Below are positions 1-5,988 of a DNA stretch of 14,230 nt, piece by piece. A model generated the notes under the pieces. It ran no database searches, was not told where the DNA came from, and saw only the letters and a program-made list of their open reading frames with translations. Source of the stretch: JBBQKP01 sp038326995 (GTDB taxonomy: Bacteria; Planctomycetota; Phycisphaerae; Tepidisphaerales; Tepidisphaeraceae); contig JBBQKP010000073.1 in the NCBI GenBank assembly GCA_038326995.1, positions 1 through 14,230 on the forward strand. The letters run 5' to 3'. Position numbers and translations under genes: made by a program. Positions within the stretch are counted from its first letter, which is position 1. Every line of letters starts with the position of its first letter.

Positions 1-723
1 CCGCACGACGCTCAGCGGACGCTTGCCATCGACCATCCGCCCGCAGAAGAGAAACCGCTTTCTGTCGACGGGGAAATCGTCCGCGCGAACTGCCTTCTCG
101 AACCGCGAATAATCAATTTCACAAGGCGAGCGAACGATGCGATTTGCCGCCACGCCGTAGTTCGTCAGATACTCGATCCCGCGCGATCCGCACACAAGCC
201 ATCGGTGCAGCAGCCGATCAACCGACATCACATATCGGCGTTTCCACAATCCGCGCAGGCCGACATGCCCGGCGTCGCCCAGCGCGTTCACGTCGCTCCA
301 CGCGAAGGTCAACAGGCCGTTCGCTTTCGCCCACCTGAGCGCACGGAGCCTGCCCGGATCGCGATAGCCCAGCGTCATGAACACCGATGCGCCGCAATCC
401 TTCAGCACGTCGATCAGCCGCTTGCCCTTGCGAAATTCCCGGACGTGATCCGCGATCGTCGTCGATACCATTTCGTCCTGATCGCGCTCATCGCCCAGAA
501 AAACCTGCTCGTAAACACCTCCGTCGGCCGCCTTCCACCTGGGGCTGTTGTGCGTGTACACCACGACCAAACGCAGTGGTAATTCCGCGGCGAACCTGCG
601 ATGCAGATGATCAAAGTACGGCGAATAACGCGGCGACGCGATCACCATCACCGGTAGCGACCCGGCCGCGTTTTCGCGTGTCCTCAAGTTCTTGTTGTCC
701 GAAATCGATTCCTCCACTCGCAT
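1..723 (-). CDS. Glycosyltransferase, GT-B fold / family 4-like (C-terminus beyond the window)
   Basis: An open frame on the minus strand starts at ATG 723-721 and runs without a stop to the window edge, giving 241 residues of an incomplete protein. An in-frame TGA at 774-772 limits the start. After about 20 polar residues comes a first beta-strand (PVMVIASPRYSPYFDHLHR), then LRLVVVYTHNSPRW and the GASVFMTLGYRDP stretch, typical of the N-terminal Rossmann half of GT-B enzymes. The segment GIEYLTNYGVAANRIVRSPC followed by KRFLFCGRMVDGKRPLSVV marks the entry to the glycosyltransferase group 1 domain, which binds the nucleotide sugar. The family transfers sugars from an activated donor to glycans, lipids or proteins. 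The acceptor cannot be predicted. No signal peptide or membrane segment is seen in the visible part, so it is probably cytoplasmic or peripheral. The family call is fairly secure; the substrate is unknown. Confidence 0.8.
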   Translation of the reverse strand, partial: MRVEESISDNKNLRTRENAAGSLPVMVIASPRYSPYFDHLHRRFAAELPLRLVVVYTHNSPRWKAADGGVYEQVFLGDERDQDEMVSTTIADHVREFRKGKRLIDVLKDCGASVFMTLGYRDPGRLRALRWAKANGLLTFAWSDVNALGDAGHVGLRGLWKRRYVMSVDRLLHRWLVCGSRGIEYLTNYGVAANRIVRSPCEIDYSRFEKAVRADDFPVDRKRFLFCGRMVDGKRPLSVVR

Positions 724-774
724 CCGAGATAACACAGACCCGCCGCGTTTGCACGAACGCACAATTGAAAATCA

Positions 775-944
775 GTAACACTTTAGCCGTCTGCAGTAAA
801 TCCGCAGTTGTCGGGTGCCACAGCTACGTACTCGTAGCTGTGTGCAAGTGGAGCAACCCGACACATAGCTTTGAATACAAAGCCGTGGCACCCTGAAACT
901 CAGTTCAGTTCAATTCAATTCACTGCATTCGGCTGAAATGTTAC
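775..944. repeat. MITE-like palindromic repeat, copy 1 (core 813-893)
   Basis: The core is bounded by GGGTGCCAC (813-821) and its exact complement GTGGCACCC (885-893). Inside are two hairpins: CACAGCTACG/CGTAGCTGTG (819-828 with 833-842) and GCTTT/AAAGC (868-872 with 879-883). Further out, GTAACACTTTAGCCG (775-789) is an imperfect inverted match (13 of 15) of 930-944, so the whole 170 bp may be one small non-autonomous element. A related unit lies at 4013-4184, sharing the GTACTCGTA loop, the GAATACA motif and the 20-nt right end. No transposase is encoded. It sits between the start of the glycosyltransferase gene and the following membrane-protein gene. Confidence 0.75.
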
Positions 945-1033
945 GAAAATCAAACTCCCTCCCATCAAGGATCAACCATCATCGTTCGGCACTCGCTTGC
1001 ATCAACCGCGTCCGGAACTAGCCTTATCTCACC

Positions 1034-1987
1034 TTGACCACGACACCTGATGCAACCCCCAACGCCACGCCGACTGTCATTCAAAATCCGCTTCAGCACA
1101 CGCATCACTTGATACACAATCACCCGGGCCGCCTGGGGATTCGTAATCGCCTCATGCTGTTCGTCGGCATGTTCGTGGCGATCTGCATCGGCTACGTTGC
1201 GCTCGACCAGATCGGCGTGCCGCAGGTGCCTCACGGCAATCCGCGGGTTCTTTATGCGCTGGGACAAGAATCAACATCCGCAAATTTCCTGGCGATCAGC
1301 GGCGCCATGATCGTATCGCTCGTCGTCGGGCTTGCGGGTCTGTTCACGCTGGGAAAAATACGCGTGGATGCGGGCGTTTTGCTGGCGGCGTCGGCACTCA
1401 TCCCCGCTCGCGTCGCGGGCGGGCCGATGCGACTCGCGTACATGGATCGCCCCCAGGCCGCCACGCTCTGGTCGTGCGCGATCGAACTTTTTCTCCTGTC
1501 GATTCCGATCTTCATCGTCGCATTCGTCGGCCATTATTTGATCAGAAAAGGCGCTCTGAAGCGCGACGATCAGCACGACGAGCTTCCGCGGGTTTCGGAG
1601 ACGGTCGATCAAAAATTCCTCGCGACGTTTTGCGCGTTCACCACGGCCGCCTTTCTGCTGATGCTGTTTCTACACAATGACGCTGCGAAACAGTCCGTTT
1701 TGTCGGTGCTCTTCGCGTCGGGTCTGGCGTCGGCCATCGCGTTTCGGTTCATCCCGGCCGTCTCGGGCTTGTGGCTTTTCCCCGCGCCGCTGCTGTGCGG
1801 AATCATCGCGTACGCCGTCACGGCCGTCATGGGAACTGCGAACCTCTCGATCGGCGAGCCGACGGGCTTTTTCGGCTCACTCGCACGTGCGGCGCCGCTT
1901 GATTACGCATCAGTCGGCGTGGTCGGCGCGGTGTGGGGATACTGGATGGGCCGAAGCTGGACGGGCCAATCAATAAAGGTCGACTGA
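1034..1987 (+). CDS. Multi-pass integral membrane protein of unknown function
   Basis: The protein has 317 residues if TTG 1034 is used. A stop at 1019-1021 rules out any longer frame. The first ATG (1154) would give 277 residues but starts directly inside the first membrane segment, so the TTG start with a 40-residue Thr/Pro/His/Asn-rich cytoplasmic tail is a reasonable choice, though no Shine-Dalgarno sequence supports it. About eight hydrophobic stretches are visible, near residues 41-60, 82-106, 113-137, 146-168, 196-214, 221-240, 247-268 and 287-306. I recognise no enzyme or transporter signature and do not assign a function. The gene stands alone on its strand: the palindromic repeat lies upstream and a toxin-antitoxin pair begins 131 nt downstream. 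Confidence 0.65.
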   Translation: MTTTPDATPNATPTVIQNPLQHTHHLIHNHPGRLGIRNRLMLFVGMFVAICIGYVALDQIGVPQVPHGNPRVLYALGQESTSANFLAISGAMIVSLVVGLAGLFTLGKIRVDAGVLLAASALIPARVAGGPMRLAYMDRPQAATLWSCAIELFLLSIPIFIVAFVGHYLIRKGALKRDDQHDELPRVSETVDQKFLATFCAFTTAAFLLMLFLHNDAAKQSVLSVLFASGLASAIAFRFIPAVSGLWLFPAPLLCGIIAYAVTAVMGTANLSIGEPTGFFGSLARAAPLDYASVGVVGAVWGYWMGRSWTGQSIKVD

Positions 1988-2118
1988 TCGCCCGCCGCTT
2001 CTCGCGTGCGCAGGTTGATCGGCCGCCGCATCGACCGCCCGCGACGCTACCGACCATGTAAAATAATCGTGTCGAACGTGCGGCCATCTGCTAAGCTTTA
2101 TCCAAGAGAAAAATAAAA

Positions 2119-2358
2119 ATGCTGACATCTGTTGAAGGAAAATATCGCAATGGGAAGATCGAGCTCAACGAGAACCCGCAGATTGTCGGCGATGCCGATG
2201 TGGTCGTGACGTTCTTAACGCCAGCGTCCTTCAGGACCGACGAGAATAAAGGCAAGATGATCACCTTCGGAATGCTGGCGGTGCCGGGTCGGCGGCAGTC
2301 CGAGTTAGAGGATTTCAAGATCGTGGAGTTCGACCAGGGAAAGTGGGACCATGAGTGA
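2119..2358 (+). CDS. Antitoxin of a type II toxin-antitoxin pair (DUF104/AF2212-like)
   Basis: A small 79-residue protein. Its N-terminal pattern, VEGKYRNGKIELNENPQI followed by DVVVTFLTP, resembles the beta-hairpin start of DUF104/AF2212-type antitoxins, in which a short 'xGxYxxGxIxLxE' strand pair is followed by a hydrophobic strand. The C-terminus is charged and probably unstructured (EDFKIVEFDQGKWDHE), as expected for the toxin-wrapping tail of an antitoxin. Its stop codon lies inside the start of the PIN gene (8-nt overlap), so translation of the two is probably coupled with the antitoxin made first. Upstream, CAAGAGAA is a weak ribosome-binding site 8-12 nt before ATG. The antitoxin role is inferred mainly from its position beside the PIN gene and partly from the N-terminal pattern. 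Confidence 0.7.
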   Translation: MLTSVEGKYRNGKIELNENPQIVGDADVVVTFLTPASFRTDENKGKMITFGMLAVPGRRQSELEDFKIVEFDQGKWDHE

Positions 2359-2755
2359 TTTTGTGATCGATGCCCACGCGCTCATCTGGATGCTCGAAGG
2401 TAACGCACGACTGGGTTTTCGCGCGCGGGCGGTGCTGAGCGATTCTGCATCGAGGTTGCACATTCCGGTTATCGCGTTGAGCGAAGCGTGCTGGGCAGTG
2501 AGTAAGGGGAAAACATCGATACAGGACTGGCAGTCCGTGCTCACGTCGATTGCTGGCGATCGACGCATGCAGATTGCACCAATGGACGAAACGGTGGTCG
2601 CGCGGGCACTGTCATTGCCATCCACGTTGGAAATGCACGATGCGCAAATCGTCGCGACGACGCTCATTCTGTCAGACGGCCGGATCGCTGTGCCATTACT
2701 GACTTGTGATCGACAGCAGATTGTGGATTGCGGGCTTGTGCAGATTGTGTGGTGA
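2351..2755 (+). CDS. PIN-domain ribonuclease toxin (VapC-like)
   Basis: A single PIN domain of 134 residues, the usual toxin length. The four acidic positions that hold the divalent metal ions are recognisable: D7 in VIDAHALIWML, E45 in ALSEACW, D97 in MHDAQIVAT and D120 in LLTCDRQQI. All appear intact, so the nuclease is probably active. VapC-like toxins cleave specific RNAs, often initiator tRNA or rRNA, when the labile antitoxin is lost; the target here cannot be read from sequence. The HALIWML N-terminal form is the one common in PIN toxins paired with small non-VapB antitoxins. The gene overlaps its antitoxin by 8 nt and is followed by more than 500 nt of repeat-rich non-coding DNA. Confidence 0.88.
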   Translation: MSDFVIDAHALIWMLEGNARLGFRARAVLSDSASRLHIPVIALSEACWAVSKGKTSIQDWQSVLTSIAGDRRMQIAPMDETVVARALSLPSTLEMHDAQIVATTLILSDGRIAVPLLTCDRQQIVDCGLVQIVW

Positions 2756-2791
2756 GGGCAAACCCGCCGGACGAGAACCACCCGACCCGGC

Positions 2792-2896
2792 GAGCACGCG
2801 GCCCTGATCGAACCGACGAGCACGCGGCCTTCGAGCGAGCGCGACGTCGCGGCCTTCTGCTGAGACGACCTGCCCTTGTTAGGCGCTCACGCGGCC
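2792..2896. repeat. Degenerate GCACGCGGCC repeat region
   Basis: Four copies of a 12-nt motif close to GAGCACGCGGCC occur at 2792-2803, 2818-2829, 2843-2854 and 2885-2896. The steps between them are 26, 25 and 42 nt. The first two copies are identical and the last two differ by two bases each. The region is GC-rich, has no convincing gene on either strand, and leads directly into the 42-bp array. Confidence 0.5.
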
Positions 2897-2948
2897 TCTG
2901 CTGCGACGGCGCGGGGGGTTGGCGTGCATGATTTCTCGCCCGCCAGAC

Positions 2949-3140
2949 CGCAGCAGCGGCGGTGTTCCCGTTCGCGTGGTTCGAATCGTCGGGAACGGCA
3001 GCGGCGTTCCGGTTCCCCTTGATCCGATCGATGGGAACAGGACGGCTGTTCCAGACCGGTCGGGCGCGGGCCAGGGGAACGGCGCGGGGGTTCCGATCAA
3101 ACGCGGCGGGGTGGATGGGAACAGGGTTGGTGTTCCGATG
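2949..3140. repeat. 42-bp tandem repeat array with an inverted GGAAC/GTTCC pair per unit
   Basis: GTTCC recurs at 2964, 3006, 3048, 3090 and 3132, exactly 42 nt apart each time. The partner GGGAAC recurs at 2991, 3033, 3075 and 3117, again exactly 42 nt apart. Each full unit is GGGAAC, nine nucleotides (often GG-rich), then GTTCC, so it can form a 5-bp stem or serve as a two-fold symmetric protein site. The other bases of the unit differ strongly between copies (roughly half conserved), so the spacing and the dyads are what is kept. Because 42 is a multiple of three, frames stay open through the array, which makes spurious ORFs. The array ends about 145 nt before the gene at 3284. The remaining DNA from 2756 to 3283 shows no convincing gene. 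Confidence 0.8.
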
Positions 3141-3283
3141 TTTTTTAGTGCGGCACGAGCGTTCGCCGATAGAAAAGGAGCGGCCGATGATGAGTCATCG
3201 ATCGGTTCCGGTGTGGCGGTGCGGCAGGATGCCCTATCAATTCAAGTTGTAAACGCGAACGAAAACGCAAAAGGCGGGACGAT

Positions 3284-3964
3284 ATGCCGGATTTCATTCC
3301 TAGGCGCGATGTCGAAGTGAAACATTTCACGATGCGGCTCAGCGAATACTTATCGGCCGACCCGCAGGCGTATGGTTCGGACCCGTCCACCGCGCAGCGG
3401 TACGCAAGGCTGGTGCGCGCGTTTGCCGAAACCTATGCGGCGAGTCAGAGCAACCGAAATCGGACGCCGACGGTGTTGACGCTGAAAGATGAACAGCGGG
3501 CGGAGCTGGTAAAGATGACGCGATCGGTCGCGCGGTGGGCGCGGGTGCATGCGACGGAACGAGCGTTGATGGCGGTGGGATTGCGTTTGCGAAGACCGGC
3601 GCGCAGGCACGTCGGGCCGCCGACGGGTGTGCCGGTGGTAAAACTCACGGTGATCGATGATCGGCTTTTGCGGGTGAGTGTGGTGCCGACGCCCGCGACA
3701 CAGCGCGGGGGACTGCCGACGGGGGCGGCGGGCATTCAGGTGTGGTGGCAGATCGGCGACCAGCCGGTCGATTGCTGGCAAGGCCCGGTGATCGCGGGAA
3801 GGTCCTCGCTGACGCTGAGCCTGGTTAAAGTCGATGCGCCCTTAGGCAGCAAGGTGTGGGTGGTCGCGAATTATCTGTCGCGCCGTCACGAGCGCGGGCC
3901 GACTTCGCGCCCGGTGGGCAGGCGACTTAGTTTTGACCCGATCGCCCTGCCTTCGGCGGCGTGA
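3284..3964 (+). CDS. Hypothetical protein, planctomycete-type small conserved family
   Basis: A 226-residue protein starting MPDFIPRRD, a beginning I associate with a family of small hypothetical proteins common in Planctomycetota and Verrucomicrobiota; the function is unknown. Residues 1-100 look helical (DPSTAQRYARLVRAFAETYAA; EQRAELVKMTRSVARWARVH). Residues 115-225 look like a beta-sandwich, perhaps fibronectin type III-like (VKLTVIDDRLLRVSVVP, GIQVWWQIGD, SSLTLSLVKV, KVWVVANYLSRRHERGP), which would be recognition or scaffolding rather than catalysis. There is no signal peptide or membrane segment. Arginine content is high. AAGGCGGGA lies 4-12 nt before ATG as a possible ribosome-binding site. 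Its neighbours are the 42-bp array upstream and palindromic repeats starting 49 nt downstream, so it stands alone in repeat-rich DNA. Coding is likely, because the fold pattern persists over the full length. Confidence 0.7.
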   Translation: MPDFIPRRDVEVKHFTMRLSEYLSADPQAYGSDPSTAQRYARLVRAFAETYAASQSNRNRTPTVLTLKDEQRAELVKMTRSVARWARVHATERALMAVGLRLRRPARRHVGPPTGVPVVKLTVIDDRLLRVSVVPTPATQRGGLPTGAAGIQVWWQIGDQPVDCWQGPVIAGRSSLTLSLVKVDAPLGSKVWVVANYLSRRHERGPTSRPVGRRLSFDPIALPSAA

Positions 3965-4012
3965 AGGGTTGCGCAAACGAAACGAGAGCGACCGCTTATG
4001 AACCCGATTCAA

Positions 4013-4087
4013 GGTGCCACGGATAGGTACTCGTACCTGTGGTTTTCGCGCACCTCCCGCACACCTATGAATACATAGATGTGCCAC
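4013..4087. repeat. Palindromic repeat, copy 2 of the family at 813-893
   Basis: This unit starts GGTGCCAC (4013-4020) and contains the hairpins AGGTAC/GTACCT (4025-4030 with 4033-4038) and CTATG/CATAG (4065-4069 with 4074-4078). Aligned to copy 1 it shares GTGCCAC, GTACTCGTA, CTGTG, CCCG-ACAC and GAATACA, in the same order and at similar spacing. Stem bases differ between copies while each copy keeps its own pairing, though in a slightly shifted register. Its right boundary reads GTGCCACC rather than the expected GTGGCACC, so it runs into the adjoining unit. Confidence 0.65.
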
Positions 4088-4184
4088 CTGGAAACCGGCC
4101 GAATCGCCTTGCCGGGTATCACGACTTGTATAAAAGTCGTGGCACCAGATATCGCGAAATTCTGGCATTCGGCTGACCTGTTAC
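4081..4184. repeat. Palindromic repeat unit adjoining copy 2, with the shared right end
   Basis: GTGCCAC (4081-4087) is the inverted complement of GTGGCAC (4139-4145). Just inside lies the hairpin ACGACTT/AAGTCGT (4121-4127 with 4134-4140). Beyond it, the 20 nt at 4165-4184 match 925-944 at 18 positions (GCATTCGGCTGA, two differing bases, TGTTAC), the right end proposed for the MITE-like element. The tail ends 50 nt before the stop codon of gcvH, so the element occupies the space downstream of that gene. Confidence 0.6.
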
Positions 4185-4233
4185 TCATGACATCACGACC
4201 GTATCCAATACAAAACATTCGTCGTGACGCCTT

Positions 4234-4629
4234 CTACCCCTGGCCGGTCTTCGTCAGATACTCGATTGCGCTGTGGAGCTTCTGCACGTCTGCCGCATCG
4301 TCGGCCTGGAGCTTGATGAGCCAGCCGCCGGTGTAGGGCTCTTTGTTCACGAGTGCGGGGTCGTCGTTGATGGCGGAATGCACTTCGACGACGGTGCCGG
4401 CGACGCCCGTGTAAAGGTCGCTGGTCGCCTTGACGCTTTCGATCGTGCCGAAGCGTGCGTTGGCGGCGATCTTCGCGCCGACCTTGGGCAGCTCGACGTA
4501 GGTGACGTCCGTTAATTCATCGGCGGCGAACTGCGTGATGCCGATCGTGACGATGCCGCCCTCTTCGGAGTGCCACTCGTGCGTTTCAAGGAGACGGTAA
4601 TTGGCGGGAAGGGTTGTGGATTCGCTCAT
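4234..4629 (-). CDS. gcvH: Glycine cleavage system H protein (lipoyl carrier)
   Basis: A 131-residue protein, the normal length for this family. GcvH carries the aminomethyl intermediate on a lipoyl arm between the P, T and L proteins during glycine breakdown to CO2, ammonia and methylene-tetrahydrofolate. The lipoyl-attachment site is clear: ESVKATSDLY, with K67 as the modified lysine. Other family landmarks are HEWHSEEGGIVTIGIT near residue 17, ELTDVTYVELPKVG near 38, and the C-terminal NKEPYTGGWLIKLQ. The gene begins 3 nt after gcvT, so the two form an operon transcribed leftward. The gene for the P protein is not in the window, and the DNA beyond gcvH holds palindromic repeats, so gcvP is probably elsewhere. 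Confidence 0.96.
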   Translation of the reverse strand: MSESTTLPANYRLLETHEWHSEEGGIVTIGITQFAADELTDVTYVELPKVGAKIAANARFGTIESVKATSDLYTGVAGTVVEVHSAINDDPALVNKEPYTGGWLIKLQADDAADVQKLHSAIEYLTKTGQG

Positions 4630-4632
4630 GAT

Positions 4633-5724
4633 TTATTTTGCTCTTTTGTAGAAGGGAAGCGGAACGACCTTGCACGGATGATGCGTGCCCGAAAGGTCTG
4701 CTGCAAGCTCTGTTCCGACGGCGGTGTGACCTACATCCACGAACGCCATGGCGATGCTCTTGTTCAAGGTGGGCGACATCGTGCCGCTGCTGACGACGCC
4801 GACCACGGTGCCTGATTTGTCGACGATCAAACAACCCTGTCGTGCGATGCGTTTTCCGTCGAGTTCCAGGCCGACGAGCATTCGAGCGGGCTTGCGTGCT
4901 CGCAGTGCATCAGCGCCGATGAAGTCTTTATCGAGCGAGACGGCGAAACCCAAAGCGGCGGTGATCGGGTCGATTTCTTCAGACAGCTCATGGCCATAGA
5001 GAGGCAGGCCGGCCTCGATGCGAAGCGTGTCGCGCGCACCCAGGCCCGCGGGCTTGAGCGTCGCGTTTTCCTTTTCGAATCGCCCGCCGATCATTTTCAT
5101 CGCCATGCCCGCCATCTTCGCGGGCAGGACGAGTTCCACGCCGTCCTCGCCGGTATAGCCCGTGCGATAGACCGTGAATTTGATCAGCATGTAGCTGCTG
5201 CTTTCAAAACGCCATCGTTTGAGTGCGGTGAAATCCGTCGGCAAGATTCCCGATACTTTCTCGATCGCCTTGGGCCCCTGCAGTGCGATCATGGCGGTTG
5301 CTTCGGTCTGGTCGGACATGTCGAAATCGAGGTCGCGTGTCCGCCTGATGTTTTGAAAGTGCTTGACCAGCTTCACGCGATTGCTCGCGTTGCAGACCAT
5401 GTTCCACTGCTTCACATCTCGGCTGACGATTACGTCGTCCATCGTGCCGCCCTGCTCGTTGCAGACCAGTGCGTACTTGCACTGCCCGACTTCGGTAGGC
5501 TTAAGGTCGCGGCTGGTCACGAGGTCGAGAAATTTGAGCGTGTCCTTGCCGCTGAACGTGAGCCTGCCCATGTGCGAGACGTCAAACAGGCCGCCGCTGT
5601 TTCGGGTGTGGTGGTGCTCGTCGACGATGGAGCGATACAGGAGGGGCATTTCCCAGCCCGCAAAGTCGACTATTTTCGCGCCGAGTGAGGTGTGAAAATC
5701 GTAGAAAGGCGTGCGTTTGAGCAT
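4633..5724 (-). CDS. gcvT: Glycine cleavage system T protein (aminomethyltransferase)
   Basis: A 363-residue aminomethyltransferase: it moves the methylene group from the lipoyl-bound intermediate on GcvH to tetrahydrofolate and releases ammonia. I chose ATG 5724 because the family normally begins near LKRTPFYDFHTSLGAK. A TTG at 5823 would add 33 residues without family resemblance. Landmarks from this start are FAGWEMPL (21-28), GLFDVSHMGR (45-54), GGTMDD (92-97; the Asp pair corresponds to the folate-contacting acidic position), YRTGYTGEDG, and AGLGARDTLRIEAGLPLYGHEL. The C-terminal barrel domain includes GVVSSGTMSPTLNKSIAMAFV. All key regions look intact. It is first in the gcvT-gcvH operon and is divergent from leuA. 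No glycine riboswitch was recognised upstream. Confidence 0.95.
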   Translation of the reverse strand: MLKRTPFYDFHTSLGAKIVDFAGWEMPLLYRSIVDEHHHTRNSGGLFDVSHMGRLTFSGKDTLKFLDLVTSRDLKPTEVGQCKYALVCNEQGGTMDDVIVSRDVKQWNMVCNASNRVKLVKHFQNIRRTRDLDFDMSDQTEATAMIALQGPKAIEKVSGILPTDFTALKRWRFESSSYMLIKFTVYRTGYTGEDGVELVLPAKMAGMAMKMIGGRFEKENATLKPAGLGARDTLRIEAGLPLYGHELSEEIDPITAALGFAVSLDKDFIGADALRARKPARMLVGLELDGKRIARQGCLIVDKSGTVVGVVSSGTMSPTLNKSIAMAFVDVGHTAVGTELAADLSGTHHPCKVVPLPFYKRAK

Positions 5725-5880
5725 TTCGGGTGAAGTTATCCGCTGGAGTTGCGATAGTCGATAGGGCTGAAGCACGGGGCCGTGAAGAGCCGAGGTGATC
5801 AATAGATTTAGCGCAGATTGCAAAACTCCGCGTGACCCAATGAAACGTCAATCAGACTGTCGCGAAACGATGGTTTACTC

Positions 5881-5910
5881 TTGACTTTCACTCGGGTTCC
5901 ATGTCATAAC
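5881..5910 (+). promoter_or_regulatory. Candidate sigma-70-type promoter for the leuA leader
   Basis: TTGACT (5881-5886) is separated by 18 nt from CATAAC (5905-5910), which is preceded by TGT and so forms an extended -10 (TGn). The -35 matches the classical consensus at five of six bases and the -10 at four of six. Initiation would be expected near 5916-5918, at or next to the GTG that opens the leucine-rich frame. Consensus match only; no functional evidence. Confidence 0.5.
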
Positions 5911-5916
5911 ACGGCC

Positions 5917-5988
5917 GTGACGAATTCGACGAGCCTACTTCGACTTACTGCCCTGCTTCTTACCGAAGCCGCAAGGGATGTGTCGTAA
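5917..5988 (+). CDS. leuL: Leucine-rich leader peptide of leuA (attenuation peptide)
   Basis: A 23-residue open frame from GTG 5917 to TAA 5986-5988. It has six leucines arranged as LLRL then LLL, within nine consecutive codons (CTA CTT CGA CTT ACT GCC CTG CTT CTT, 5935-5961). CTA and CTT seem less used than CTG and CTC in neighbouring genes, which would make the frame more sensitive to charged tRNA-Leu supply. It ends 45 nt before the terminator hairpin and lies directly upstream of leuA, exactly where leader peptides of branched-chain operons sit. In known leucine attenuators the peptide itself has no function; stalling of the ribosome at its Leu codons decides whether transcription continues. 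There is no Shine-Dalgarno sequence, and the proposed promoter would place the transcript start at this GTG. Confidence 0.75.
   Translation: MTNSTSLLRLTALLLTEAARDVS

Noticed and set aside
2949..3140. CRISPR array
   Set aside because: Only the GGAAC and GTTCC arms are conserved; there are no 23-40 bp identical repeats with unique spacers and no cas gene.
2919..3320. 133-residue open frame across the 42-bp array with a GN..VP peptide repeat
   Set aside because: Not listed as a gene: the 42-bp period keeps several frames open, another plus-strand frame is also open over the same DNA, it overlaps the gene at 3284, and no ribosome-binding site or known domain is seen. Kept as an alternative in the findings.
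5725..5823. 33-residue N-terminal extension of GcvT from TTG 5823
   Set aside because: Not ruled out, but the family starts close to LKRTPFYDFH and the extension looks like neither a targeting sequence nor a domain.
5725..5880. Glycine riboswitch upstream of gcvT
   Set aside because: The expected conserved blocks and tandem aptamer layout are absent from the minus-strand leader.
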